DNA of 64,000 nucleotides from positions 930,001 to 994,000 of the forward strand of contig NW_027480495.1 of assembly GCF_051401765.1 (NCBI RefSeq). Reading direction: 5' to 3'. The translations under genes and the position numbers were made by a program. Shown here piece after piece: positions 38,217-50,741 of this stretch; position 1 is the stretch's first letter; the number at the start of each line of letters is the position of its first letter. The DNA comes from Calliopsis andreniformis (taxonomy: Eukaryota > Arthropoda > Insecta > Hymenoptera > Andrenidae). The notes beneath the pieces are model-generated. The model saw only the letters and a program-made list of their open reading frames with translations. It was not told the DNA's origin and searched no databases.

Positions 38217-39353
38217 TCTATAGTCAAACCTCAATCCTCAACCCTGAGCCCTCATTCAAAGTCCTCAATCCTCAATCCTCAACTCTCAATCCTCAATCCT
38301 CAGACCTCAGTCATCAAACCTCAATCCTCAACCCTCAGCCCTCATCCGCAATCTTCAATCCTCAATCCTCAATCCTCAATGACCAATCCTCAATCTTCAA
38401 TCCTCAATACTCTTTCTTCAATCCTCAATCCTCAATCCTCAATCCTCAATCCTCATTCTTCAATCCTCAATACCCAATCCTAAATCTTCAGTCCTCAATC
38501 CTCAATCGTCAATTCTCAATCCTCAATCCTCAATCCTCAGGCCTCAAACATCAATACTCAGCCCTCAGCCCTCGTCCTCAATCGACTACACTCAATCCAC
38601 AATCCTCAATATTCAATCATCAATATTCAATCTTCAATCCTCAATCCTCAATCCTCAATCCTCAATCCTCAACCCTCAATGTTCAATCCTCAATAACCAA
38701 TCCTCAATTTTCAATCCTCAATCCTCAATCCTCAATCCTCAATCCTCAATCCTCAATCCTCAATCCTCAGTCCTCAAACCACTATCCTCAATCCTCAATA
38801 CCCAATCCTCAATCTTCAACCCTCAATCCTCAATCCTCAATGCTCAATCCTCAATCCTCAGTCCTCAGTCATCAAAGCTCAATCCACAACCCTCAGACCT
38901 CATCGTCAATCCTCAATCCTCAATCCTCAATCCTCAATCCTCAATCCTCAATCTTCAATCCTCAATACTCAACCTTCAATCCTCAATCCTCAATTCTCAA
39001 TCCTCAATCCTCAATCCTCAATCGTCAGTCTTCAACCCTCAATACTCAACCTTCAATCCTCAACACTCAATCCTCAATCCTCAATCCTCAGTCCTCATCC
39101 TTCAATCCTCAATACCCAATCCACAATCTTCAATCCTCAATTCTCAATCCTCAATTCTCAATCCTCAATCCTCAGTCCTCCGTCCTCAAACCTCAATCTT
39201 CAACCCTCAGCCCTCATCCTCAATCCTCAATCCTCAATCCGCAATCCTCAATCTTCAATCTTCAATACTCAATCTTCAATCCTCAATCATCAGTCCTCAA
39301 ACCACAATTCTGAATCCTCAATCCTGAATCCTCAATCTTCGTCCCTCAGTCCT

Positions 39354-39489
39354 CAACAATCAGTTGTCAATCCTCAATTCTCAACAGAATACCCTCAGTT
39401 CACTGTTTTCAGTACTCAATACACAATCTGCAATCTTCAAACCTCTATCCACAAACATCAATTCTCATCACTCAACCCTCAACACTCAG
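39354..39489 (+). repeat. A block, copy of 20661
   Basis: Shares CAGTTCACTGTTTTCAG and ATACACAATC with 20661 at an offset of 18693 bp. Has ATACCCTC where 20661 has ATATCCTC. Confidence 0.92.
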
Positions 39490-40318
39490 TCCTCAATTTT
39501 CAATCCTCAATCCTCAATCCTCAATCCTCAATCGTCAATCTTCAATCCTCAATACTCAATCTTCAATCCTCAATCCTCAGTCCTCAATCCTCAATCCTCA
39601 TTCTTCAATCCTCAGTACCCAATCCTCAATCTTGAATCCTCAATCCTCAATCCTGAATCCTCATTCTTCAATCCTCAATACCCAATCCTCAATCTTCAAT
39701 CCGCAATCCTGAATACTCAATTCTCAATCCTCAATCCTCAGTCCTCAATCCTCAATCCTCAATCCTCAATCCTCAATCGTCTGTCTTCAATCCTCTATAC
39801 TCAATCTTCAATCCTCAATACTCAATCCTCAATCCTCAATCCCCATTCTTCAAACCTCAATACCGAATCCTCAATGATCAATCGTCATTCCTCGATCCTC
39901 AATCCTCACTCCTCAAACCTCAATCTTCAATCCTCAATACTCAATCTTCAATCCTCAATCCTCAATCCTCAATCCTCAATCCTCAATCCTCAATATTCAG
40001 TCTTCAATCCTCAATACTCAATCTTCAATCCTCAATCCTCAATCCTCAATCCGCAATCCTCATTCTTCAATCCCCAATACCCAATCCTCAATCTTCAATC
40101 CTCAATCCTCGATCCTCAATTCTCAATCCTCGATCCTCAGTCCACAGTCCTCAAACCTCGATCCTCAACGCTCAGCCCTCATCCTCAATCCTCAATCCTC
40201 AGTTTTCAATCCTCAATCCTCAATCCTCAATCCTCAATCCTCAATCCTCAATCCTCAGTCCTCAAACCTGAATCCTGTATCCTCAATCCTGTATCCTCAA
40301 TCTTCAGACCTCAGACCA

Positions 40319-40454
40319 CAACAATCAGCTGTCAATCCTCAATCCTCAACAGAATATCGTCAATTCACAGTTTTCAATACTCAATACTCAATCTGCAATC
40401 TTCAAACCTCTATCCACAGACATCAATTCTCACAACTCAACCCTCAACACTCAG
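40319..40454 (+). repeat. A block, near copy of 30586
   Basis: AACAGAATATCGTC subtype with CCACAGACATC. Confidence 0.9.
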
Positions 40455-41049
40455 TCCCCAATCCTCAATCTTCAATCCTCAAACCTCAATCCTCAATCCT
40501 CAATCCTGAATCTTCAATCCTCAATACTCAATCTTCAATCCTCAATCCTCAATCCTCAATCCTCAATCCTCAATCCTCAATCCTCAATCCTCAATGCTCA
40601 TTCCTCAATCCTCAATACCCAATCCTCAATCTTCAATCCTCAATCCTCAATCCTCAATTCTCAATGTTCAATCCTCAATACTTTATCATCAATCTTCAAT
40701 CCTCAATCCTCAATCCTCAATCCTCAATCCTCAATCCTCAATCCTCAATGCTCATTCCTCAATCCTCAATACCCAATCCTCAATCTTCAATCCTCAATCC
40801 TCAATCCTCAATTCTCAATGTTCAATCCTCAATACTTTATCATCAATCTTCAATCCTCAATCCTCAATCCTCAATCCTCAATCCTCAATCCTCAATCCTC
40901 AATCCTCAATCGACAGTCTTCAATCCTCAATACTCAATCTTCAATCCTCAATCCTCAAACCTCAATCCTCATTCCTCAATCCTAAATACCCAATCCTCAA
41001 TCTTCAATCCTCAATCCTCAACCCTCAATTCTCATTCCTCAATCCTCAG

Positions 41050-43750
41050 TCCTCAGTCATCAAACCTCAATCCTCAACCCTCAGACCTCATCGTCAATCC
41101 TCAATCCTCAATCCTCGAACATCAATCTTCAATCCTCAATACTCAATCCTCAATCTTCAATCCTCAATCCTCAATCCTCAATCCTCAATCCTCAATTCTC
41201 AACCCTCGATCCTCAGTCCTCAGCCCTCAAACCTCAATCCTCAACCCTCAGCCCTCATCCTCAATCCTCAATCCTCAATCTTCAATCCTCAGTCCTCCGT
41301 CCTCAAACCTCAATACTCAACCCTCAGCCCTCATTCTCAATCCTCAATCCTCAATCCGCAATCCTCAAACTTCAATCTTCAATACTCAATCTTCAATCCT
41401 CAATCCTCAGTCCTCAAACCTCAATTCTGAATCCTCAATCCTGAATCCTCAATCTTCGGCCCTCAGTCCTCAACAATCAGTTGCCAATCCTCAATTCTCA
41501 ACAGAATATCCTCAATTCACAGTTTTCAATACTCAATACTCAATCCGCAATCTTCAAACCTCTATCCACAAACATCAATTCTCACAACTCAACCCTCAAC
41601 ACTCAGTCCCCAATCATCAATCTTCAATCCTCAAACCTCAATCCTCAATCCTCAATCCTCAATCTTCAATCCTCAATACTCAATCTTCAATCCTCAATCC
41701 TCAATCCTCAATCCTCAATCCTCAATCCTCAATCCTCAATCCTCAATGCTCATTCTTCAATCCTCAATACCCAATCCTCAATCTTCAATCCTCGATCCTC
41801 AATCCTGAATTCTCAACCCTCAATCCTCAGTCCTCCGTCCACAAACCTCAATCCTCAACCCTTAGCCCTCATCCTCAATCCTCAATCCTCAATCCTCAAT
41901 GCTCAATCTTCAATCTTCAATACTCAATCTTCAATCCTCAATCCTCAGTCCTCAAACCTCAATTCTGAATCCTCAATCCTGAATCCTCAATCTTCGGCCC
42001 TCAGTCCTCAACAATCAGTTGTCAATCCTCAATTCTCAATAGAATATCCTCAATTCACAGTTTTCAATACGCAGTACTCAATCTGCAATCTTCATACCTC
42101 TATCCACAAACATCAACTCTCATCATTCAACCCTCAACACTCGGTCCTCAATGTTCAATCCTCAATCCTCAATCCTCAATCCTCAATCGTCAACTTTCAA
42201 TCCTCAATACTCAATCTTCAATCCTCAATACTCAACCCTCAATCCTGAATCCTCATTCGTCAATCCTCAGTACCCAATCCTCAATCTTCAATCCTCAATC
42301 CTCAATCCTCAATCCTCAATCCTCAATCCTCAGTCCTGAGTCCTCAAACCTCAATCCTCAACTCTCAGCCCTGATCATCAATCCTGAGTCCTCCATCCTC
42401 AACCCTCAATCCCTAATCGTCAAGTCTGAATCCTCAATGTTCAGCCCTCAGTCCTGAAAAATAAATTGTCAATCCTCATTCCTCAATAGAATATCCTCAA
42501 TTCACAGTTTTCGGTACTCAATCCTCATTCTTCAATCTTCAAATGTCAACCCACAAACATCAATTCTCATCACTCAACCATCAACACTCAGTCCTCAATT
42601 TTCGATACTCAATCCTCAATCCTCAATCTTCAATCCTCAATACTGAACCTTCAATCCTCAATCCTCAATCCTCAATCCTCAATCCTCAATCCTGAATCTT
42701 CAATCCACAGTCCCCAATCCTCATTCTTCAATCCTCAACCCTCAATCCTCAATCGTCAATCCTCAATCCTCAATCCTCAGTCCTCAGTCCTCAAACCTCA
42801 ATGCTCAATCCTCAATCCCCAATCCTCAATACTCAAACCTCAATCCTCAGTCCTCAATCCTCAATCCTCAATACTCAATCCTCAATCGTCAATCCTCAAT
42901 CCCAATCCTCAACCTTCAATCCTCGATCCTCAATCCTCAATCCTCAATCCTCAATCTTCAATCCTCAATATTCAATCTTCAATCCTCAATCCTCAATCCT
43001 CAATCCACAATCCTCAATGCTCAATCCTCAATCTTCAATCGTCAATACTCAATCCTCAATCCTCAATCCTCATTCTTCAATCCTCAATACCCAATCCTCA
43101 ATCTTCAATCCTCAATTCTGAATCCTCAACTCTCAATCCTCAATCCTCAGGCCTCAGTCCTCAAACCTCAATCCTCAACCCTCAGCCCTCATCGTCAATC
43201 CTCAATCCTCAATCCTCAATCCTCAACCTTCAATCCTCAATACTCAATCTTCAATCCTCAATCATCAATACGCAATCTTCAATACTCAACCCTCAATCCT
43301 CAATTCTGAATCCTAAATTCTCAATCCTCAATCCTCAGTCCTGAGTCCTCAAACGTCAATCCTCAACTCTCAGCCCTGATCATCAATCCTCAATCCTCCA
43401 TCTTCAACCCTCAATCCTCAATCCTCAAGCCTCAATCCTCAACCCTCAATCCTGGGCCTTCAGACCTCAGACCTCAACAATCAGTTGACAATCCTCAAAC
43501 CTCAATAGAATATCATCAATTCACAGTTTTCAATACTCAATACTCAATCTGCAATCTTCAAATCTCTATCCACAAACATCAATTCTCATCACTCAACACT
43601 CAACACTCAGTCCACAATCCTCAACCTTCAATCCTCAATCCTCAATTCTCAATCCTCAATCCTCAATCCTCATTCTTCAATCCTCAATACCCAATCCCCA
43701 ATTTTCAATCCTCAGTCCTCAATCCTCAATTCTCAATTCTCAATCCTCAA
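41050..43750 (+). repeat. 6.83 kb-offset duplication, copy 2 (triplet plus Q1)
   Basis: Contains triplet copy 4 and the first block of quartet copy 2, so the triplet and quartet are contiguous here. Confidence 0.88.
41471..42591 (+). repeat. A triplet cassette T1-T2-T3, copy 4
   Basis: T1 41471-41606 (CAGTTGCC and CAATCCGCAATC variants), T2 42009-42144, T3 42456-42591. Start spacing is 538 and 447 bp. Followed 1019 bp after T3 by the full quartet. Confidence 0.92.
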
Positions 43751-44510
43751 TCCTCAGTCCTCACTCCTCAAACCTCAATCCTCAACCCTCAGCCCTCATC
43801 CTCAATCCTCAATCCTCAATCCTCAATCCTCAATCTTCAATCCTCAATACTCAATCTTCAATCCTCAATCCTCAGTCCTCGAACCTCAATTCTGCATCCT
43901 CATTCCTGAATCCTCAATCTTCAGCCCTCAGTCATCAACAATCAGTTGTCAATCCTCAATAGAATATCCTCCATTCACAGTTTTCAATACTCAATACTCA
44001 ATCTGCAATCTTCAAACCACTATCCACAATCACCAATTCTCATCACTCAACCCTCAACACTCAGTCCTCAATGCTCAATCCTCAATCCTCAACTCTCAAT
44101 CTTCAATCCTCAATACTGAATCCTCAATCCTCAGTCCTCAATCCTCAATCCTCAATCCTCAATTCTTAATCCGCGATCCTCAGTCCTCAGACCTCAAACC
44201 TCAATCCTCAACGCTCAGCCCTCAACCTCAATCCTCAATCCTCAGTCTTCAATCCTCAATCCTCAATCCTCAATCCTCAATCCTCAATCCTCAATCCTCA
44301 ATAGTCAGTCCTCAAACCTCAATCCTGTATCCCCAATCCTGAATCCTCAATCTTCAGACCTCAGACCTCAACAATCTGTTGTCAATCGTCAATCCTCAAT
44401 AGAATATCATCAATTCACACCTTTCAATACTCAATACTCAATCTGCAATCTTCAAACATCTATCCACAAACAACAATTCCCATTACTCAACCCTCAACAC
44501 TCAGTCCTCA
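43300..44510 (+). repeat. 4.36 kb-offset duplication, copy 1
   Basis: Q1, Q2 and first Q3 all lie 4356 bp before their counterparts at 47660-48870. The constancy of the offset shows no net heptamer change. Confidence 0.9.
44071..44510 (+). repeat. 440 bp tandem repeat, unit 1
   Basis: Runs from CAATGCTCAATCC after Q2 to just before CAATGTTCAATCC after the first Q3. Includes CTCAACTCTCAATC, CAATTCTTAATCC, CAACGCTCAGCCC and an A block (Q3). Confidence 0.92.
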
Positions 44511-44950
44511 ATGTTCAATCCTCAATCCTCAACTCTCAATCTTCAATCCTCAATACTGAATCCTCAATCCTCAGTCCTCAATCCTCAATCCTCAATCCTC
44601 AATTCTTAATCCTCGATCCTCAGTCCTCAGATCTCAAACCTCAATCCTCAACGCTCAGCCCTCAACCTCAATCCTCAATCCTCAGTCTTCAATCCTCAAT
44701 CCTCAATCCTCAATCCTCAATCCTCAATCCTCAATCCTCAATACTCAGTCCTCAAACCTCAATCCTGTATCCCCAATCCTGAATCCTCAATCTTCAGACC
44801 TCAGACCTCAACAATCTGTTGTCAATCGTCAATCCTCAATAGAATATCATCAATTCACACCTTTCAATACTCAATACTCAATCTGCAATCTTCAAACATC
44901 TATCCACAAACAACAATTCCCATTACTCAACCCTCAACACTCAGTCCTCA
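44511..44950 (+). repeat. 440 bp tandem repeat, unit 2
   Basis: Repeats unit 1 position for position at +440, with slight changes (GTTC for GCTC at the start, CAGATCTC for CAGACCTC). Carries the second Q3. Confidence 0.92.
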
Positions 44951-45123
44951 ATGTTCAATCCTCAATCCTCAACTCTCAATCTTCAATCCTCAATACTGAA
45001 TCCTCAATCCTCAGTCCTCAATCCTCAATCCTCAATCCTCAATTCTTAATCCTCGATCCTCAGTCCTCAGATCTCAAACCTCAATCCTCAACGCTCAGCC
45101 CTCAACCTCAATCCTCAATCCTC
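44951..45123 (+). repeat. 440 bp tandem repeat, partial unit 3
   Basis: About 173 bp of a third unit, including CAACGCTCAGCCC, before the sequence switches to the Q4-side flank near 45124. Confidence 0.88.
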
Positions 45124-46002
45124 AATCCTCAATCCTCAATCCTCATTCTTCAATCCTCAATACGCAATCCTCAATCTTCAATCCTCAATCCTCAATCCTC
45201 AATCCTCAATCCTCTATCCTCAATCCTCAGTCCTCAAACCACAATCCTGAATCGTCAATCCTGAATCCTCAATCTTCAACACTCAGTCCTCAACAATCGG
45301 TTGTCAGTCCTCAATCCTGAATAGAATATCCTCAGTTCAGAGTTTTCAATACGCAATACTCAACCTGCAATCTTCAAACCTCTATCCACAAACATCAATT
45401 CTCATCACTCAACACTCAACACTCAGTCCCCAAAACTCAATCTTCAATCCTCAATCCTCAATGCTCAATCCTCAATCCTCAATCTTCAATCCTCAATACT
45501 CAATCTTCAATCCTCAATCCTCAATCCTCAACCCTCAATCTTCATTCCTCAATCCTCAATCCTCAATCCTCAATCCTCATTCCTCAATCCTCAATACCCA
45601 ATCCTCAATCTTCAATCCTCAATCCTCAATCCTCAATTCTCAATCCTCAATCCTCAGTCCTCAGTCATCAAACCTCAATCCGCAACCCTCAGACCTCATC
45701 GTCAATCCTCAATCCTCAATACTCAATCCTCAATCTTCAGTCCCCAATACTCAATCCTCAATCTTCAATCCTCAATCCTTAATCCTCAATCCTCAATACT
45801 CAATTCTCAACCCTCGATCCTCAGTCCTCAGCCCTCAAACCTCAATCCTCAACCCTCAGCCCTCATCCTCAATCCTCAATCCTCAATCTTCAATCCTCAG
45901 TCCTCAACCCTCAATCCTCAATCCTCAATCCTCAATCCTCAGTCCTCAAAGCTCAATCCTGAATCCTCAATCCTGAATCCTCAATCTTCAGACCTCAGAC
46001 CT

Positions 46003-46138
46003 CAACAATCAGTTGTCAAACCTCAATCCTCAATAGAATATCATCAATTCACACATTTCAATACTCAATACTCAACCTGCAATCTTCCAATCTCTATCCA
46101 CAAACATCAATTCTCATCACTCAACCCTCAACACTCAC
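46003..46138 (+). repeat. A block, CACACATTTC subtype
   Basis: CACACATTTCAATAC replaces CACAGTTTTCAATAC. Also has CTTCCAATCTC and CAACACTCAC. The counterpart lies at 49829. Confidence 0.92.
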
Positions 46139-46778
46139 TCCCCAATCCTCAATCTTCAATCCTCAATCCTCAATCCTCAATCCACAATACTCAATCTTCA
46201 ATCTTCAATACTCAATATTCAATCCTCAATCCTCAATCCTCAATCCTCAATCTTCATTCCTCAATCCTCAATCCTCAATCCTCAATCCTCATTCCTCAAT
46301 CCTCAATACCCAATCCTCAATCTTCAATCCTCAATCCTCAATCCTCAATTCTCAATGTTCAATCCTCAATACTTAATCATCAATCTTCAATCCTCAATCC
46401 TCAATCCTCACTTCTCAATCCTCAATCCTCAGCCCTCAGTCCTCAAACCTCAATCCTCAACCCGCAGCCCTCATCCTCAATCCTCAATACTCAATCCTCA
46501 ATCCTCAACCTTCAATCCTCGGTACTCAATCTTCAATCCTGGATCCTCAGTCCTCAATCCTCAATCCTCAATCCTCAATCATCAATCCTCAATCTTCAAT
46601 ACTCAATCCTCAATCCTCAATCCTCAATCCTCAATGTTCAATCCTCAATACCCAATCCTCAATCTTCAATCCTCAATCCTCAATCCTCAATCCTCAATCC
46701 TCAATCCTCAATCCTCAGTCCTCAAACCACAATCCTGAATCCTCAATCCTGAATTCTCAATCATCAGCACTCAGTCCT

Positions 46779-46914
46779 CAACAATCAGTTGTCAGTCCTC
46801 AATCCTGAAAAGAATATCCTCAGTTCAGAGTTTTCAATACGCAATACTCAATCTGCAATCTTCAAATTTCCATCCACAAACATCAATTCTCATCACTCAA
46901 CCCTCAACACTCAG
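46779..46914 (+). repeat. A block, GAAAAGAATATCC subtype
   Basis: CCTGAAAAGAATATCC, CAGAGTTTTC and CAAATTTCC. The counterpart lies at 50606. Confidence 0.92.
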
Positions 46915-47659
46915 TCCCCAATCCTCAATCTTCAATCCTCAATCCTCAATCCTCAATTCTCAACTCTCAACCCTCAGTCCTCAGTCCTCAGTCCTCAAAC
47001 CTCAATCCTCAACCCTCAGCCCTCATCCTCAATCCTCAACCCTCAATCCTCAATCGTCAATCTCAATCCTCAATATTCAATCTTCAATCCTCGATCCTCA
47101 ATCCTCAATACTCAATCCTCATTCTCCAATCCTCAGTACCCAATCCTCAATCTTCAATCCTCAATCCTCAATCCTCATTGTTCAATCCTCAATACCCAAT
47201 CCTCAATCATCAATCCTCAATCCTCAATCCTCAATCCTCAATCCTCAATCCTCAGTCCTCAGTCCACAAACCTCAATCCGCAACACTCAGCCCTCATCGT
47301 CAACACTCAATCCTCAATCCTCAATCCTCAACTTTCAATCCTCAATACTCAAACTTCAATACTCAGTCCTCAGTTCTCAATCTTCAATCCTCAATACTGA
47401 ATCTTCAATCATCAATCCTCAATCCTCAACCCTCAGTCCTCAGTCCTAAAACGTCAATCCTCAATCCTCAGTCCTCTATCCTCAATTCTCAACCCTCAAA
47501 CCTCAGTCCTCAGTCCTCAAACCTCAATCCTCAACCCTCAGCCCTCATCGTCTGTCCTCAATCCTCAATCCTCAATCCTCAGCCTTCAATCCTCAATACT
47601 CAATCTTCATTCCTCAATCCTCAATACGCAATCTTCAATACTCAACCCTCAATCCTCAA

Positions 47660-48870
47660 TCCTGAATCCTAAATTCTCAATCCTCAATCCTCAGTCCTGA
47701 GTCCTCAAACGTCAATCCTCAACTCTCAGCCCTGATCATCAATCCTCAATCCTCCATCTTCAACCCTCAATCCTCAATCCTCAAGCCTGAATCCTCAATC
47801 CTCAATCCTGGGCCTTCAGACCTCAGACCTCAACAATCAGTTGACAATCCTCAAACCTCAATAGAATATCATCAATTCACAGTTTTCAATACTCAATACT
47901 CAATCTGCAGTCTTCAAAACTCTATCCACAAACATCAATTCTCATCACTCAACACTCAACACTCAGTCCACAATCCTCAACCTTCAATCCTCAATCCTCA
48001 ATCCTCAATCCTCAATCCTCAATCCTCATTCTTCAATCCTCAATACCCAATCCTCAATTTTCAATCCTCAGTCCTCAATCCTCAATTCTCAATTCTCAAT
48101 CCTCAATCCTCAGTCCTCATTCCTCAAACCTCAATCCTCAACCCTCAGCCCTCATCCTCAATCCTCAATCCTCTATCCTCAATCCTCAATCTTCAATCCT
48201 CAATACTCAATCTTCAATCCTCAATCCTCAGTCCTCGAACCTCAATTCTGCATCCTCATTCCTGAATCCTCAATCTTCAGCCCTCAGTCATCAACAATCA
48301 GTTGTCAATCCTCAATAGAATATCCTCCATTCACAGTTTTCAATACTCAATACTCAATCTGCAATCTTCAAACCACTATCCACAATCACCAATTCTCATC
48401 ACTCAACCCTCAACACTAAGTCCTCAGTGCTCAATCCTCAATCCTCAACTCTCAATCTTCAATCCTCAATACTGAATCCTCAATCCTCAGTCCTCAATCC
48501 TCAATCCTCAATCCTCAATTCTTAATCCTCGATCCTCAGTCCTCAGACCTCAAACCTCAATCCTCAACGCTCAGCCCTCAACCTCAATCCTCAATCCTCA
48601 GTCTTCAATCCTCAATCCTCAATCCTCAATCCTCAATCCTCAATCCTCAAACCTCAATACTCAGTCCTCAAACCTCAATCCTGTATCCCCAATCCTGAAT
48701 CCTCAATCTTCAGACCTCAGACCTCAACAATCTGTTGTCAATCGTCAATCCTCAATAGAATATCATCAATTCACACCTTTCAATACTCAATACTCAATCT
48801 GCAATCTTCAAACATCTATCCACAAACAACAATTCCCATTACTCAACCCTCAACGCTCAGTCCTCTATGT
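47660..48870 (+). repeat. 4.36 kb-offset duplication, copy 2
   Basis: Partner of 43.30-44.51 kb, with point variants such as CAACACTAAGTCC against CAACACTCAGTCC. Confidence 0.9.
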
Positions 48871-49252
48871 TCAATCCTCAATCCTCAATCCTCAATCCTC
48901 AATCGTCAATCTCGAATCCTCAATACTCAATCTTCGATCCTCAATCCTCAATCCTCAATCCTCAATCCTCATTCTTCAATCCTCAATACGCAATCCTCAA
49001 TCTTCAATCCTCAATCCTCAATCCTCAATCCTCAATCCTCTATCCTCAATCCTCAGTCCTCAAACCACAATCCTGATTCGTCAATCCTGAATCCTCAATC
49101 TTCAGCACTCAGTCCTCAACAATCGGTTGTCAGTCCTCAATCCTGAATAGAATATCCTCAGTTCAGAGTTTTCAATACGCAATACTCAACCTGCAATCTT
49201 CAAACCTCTATCCACAAACATCAATTCTCATCACTCAACACTCAACACTCAG
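47831..49252 (+). repeat. A quartet cassette Q1-Q2-Q3-Q4, copy 3
   Basis: Q1 47831-47966, Q2 48292-48420, Q3 48725-48860, Q4 49117-49252. Start spacing is 461, 433 and 392 bp. Q1 through the first Q3 match copy 2 at a constant offset of 4356 bp. Confidence 0.92.
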
Positions 49253-49828
49253 TCCACAAAACTCAATCTTCAATCCTCAATCCTCAATGCTCAATCCTCA
49301 ATCCTCAATCTTCAATCCTCAATACTCAATCTTCAATCCTCAATCCTCCTTCCTCAACCCTCAATCTTCATTCCTCAATCCTCAATCCTCAATCCTCAAT
49401 CCTCATTCCTCAATCCTCAATACCCAATCCTCAATCTTCAATCCTCAATCCTCAATCCTCAATTCTCAATCCTCAATCCTCAGTCCTCAGTCATCAAACC
49501 TCAATCCTCAACCCTCAGACCTCATCGTCAATCCTCAATCCTCAATACTCAATCCTCAATCTTCAGTCCCCAATACTCAATCCTCAATCTTCAATCCTCA
49601 ATCCTTAATCCTCAATCCTCAATACTCAATTCTCAACCCTCGATCCTCAGTCCTCAGCCCTCAAACCTCAATCCTCAACCCTCAGCCCTCATCCTCAATC
49701 CTCAATCCTCAATCTTCAATCCTCAGTCCTCAACCCTCAATCCTCAATCCTCAATCCTCAATCCTCAGTCCTCAAAGCTCAATCCTGAATCCTCAATCCT
49801 GAATCCTCAATCTTCAGACCTCAGACCT

Positions 49829-49964
49829 CAACAATCAGTTGTCAAACCTCAATCCTCAATAGAATATCATCAATTCACACATTTCAATACTCAATACTCA
49901 ACCTGCAATCTTCCAATCTCTATCCACAAACATCAATTCTCATCACTCAACCCTCAACACTCAC
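49829..49964 (+). repeat. A block, copy of 46003
   Basis: Same CACACATTTC and CAACACTCAC variants, offset 3826 bp. Confidence 0.93.
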
Positions 49965-50605
49965 TCCCCAATCCTCAATCTTCAATCCTCAATCCTCAAA
50001 TCCTCAATCCACAGTACTCAATCTTCAATCTTCAATACTCAATATTCAATCCTCAATCCTCAATCCTCAATCCTCAATCTTCATTCCTCAATCCTCAATC
50101 CTCAATCCTCAATCCTCATTCCTCAATCCTCAATACCCAATCCTCAATCTTCAATCCCCAATCCTCAATCCTCAATTCTCAATGTTCAATCCTCAATACT
50201 TAATCATCAATCTTCAATCCTCAATCCTCAATCCTCAATTCTCAATCCTCAATCCTCAGCCCTCAGTCCTCAAACCTCAATCCTCAACCCCCAGCCCTCA
50301 TCCTCAATCCTCAATACTCAATCCTCAATCCTCAACCTTCAATCCTCGGTACTCAATCTTCAATCCTGGATCCTCAGTCCTCAATCCTCAATCCTCAATC
50401 CTCAATCATCAATCCTCAATCTTCAATACTCAATCCTCAATCCTCAATCCTCAATCCTCAATGTTCAATCCTCAATACCCAATCCTCAATCTTCAATCCT
50501 CAATCCTCAATCCTCAATCCTCAATCCTCAATCCTCAATCCTCAGTCCTCAAACCACAATCCTGAATCCTCAATCCTGAATTCTCAATCATCAGCACTCA
50601 GTCCT

Positions 50606-50741
50606 CAACAATCAGTTGTCAGTCCTCAATCCTGAAAAGAATATCCTCAGTTCAGAGTTTTCAATACGCAATACTCAATCTGCAATCTTCAAATTTCTAT
50701 CCACAAACATCAATTCTCATCACTCAACCCTCAACACTCAG
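50606..50741 (+). repeat. Last A block of the window
   Basis: Copy of 46779 at offset 3827 bp (CAAATTTCT here, CAAATTTCC there). No further A core is found to 64000. Confidence 0.93.

Larger units (their letters stand above)
38010..39935 (+). repeat. Dispersed duplication 18.69 kb apart, copy 2
   Basis: Domain 2 type sequence, including the B inverted repeat at 38199, embedded between domain 3 blocks. Point differences from copy 1 include CAATAACCAATCC here against CAATACCCAATCC there. Confidence 0.9.
43475..45426 (+). repeat. A quartet cassette with duplicated Q3, copy 2
   Basis: Q1 43475-43610, Q2 43936-44064, Q3 44369-44504, a second Q3 44809-44944, Q4 45291-45426. Q3 occurs twice because of a 440 bp tandem duplication absent from the other two quartets. 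Confidence 0.92.
45124..46945 (+). repeat. 3.83 kb-offset duplication, copy 1
   Basis: Matches 48950-50772 with offset 3826-3827. Contains Q4, the CACACATTTC A block and the GAAAAGAATATCC A block. Confidence 0.9.

Noticed and set aside
40664..41968. 434-codon ORF overlapping a 278-codon ORF at 40594-41430
   Set aside because: Both are repeat read-through and the overlap gives no sign of a preferred frame. Stop and start positions follow heptamer variants.
354..50741. A block as a transposon or solo LTR remnant
   Set aside because: It stays in heptamer register, has no terminal repeats, no target-site duplication and no coding remnants.
354..50741. CAGCTG/CAGTTG at the start of A blocks as E-box regulatory sites
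   Set aside because: A six-base motif in a repeated block is weak evidence, and many copies carry CAGTTG rather than a strong E-box. Nothing else suggests a promoter.
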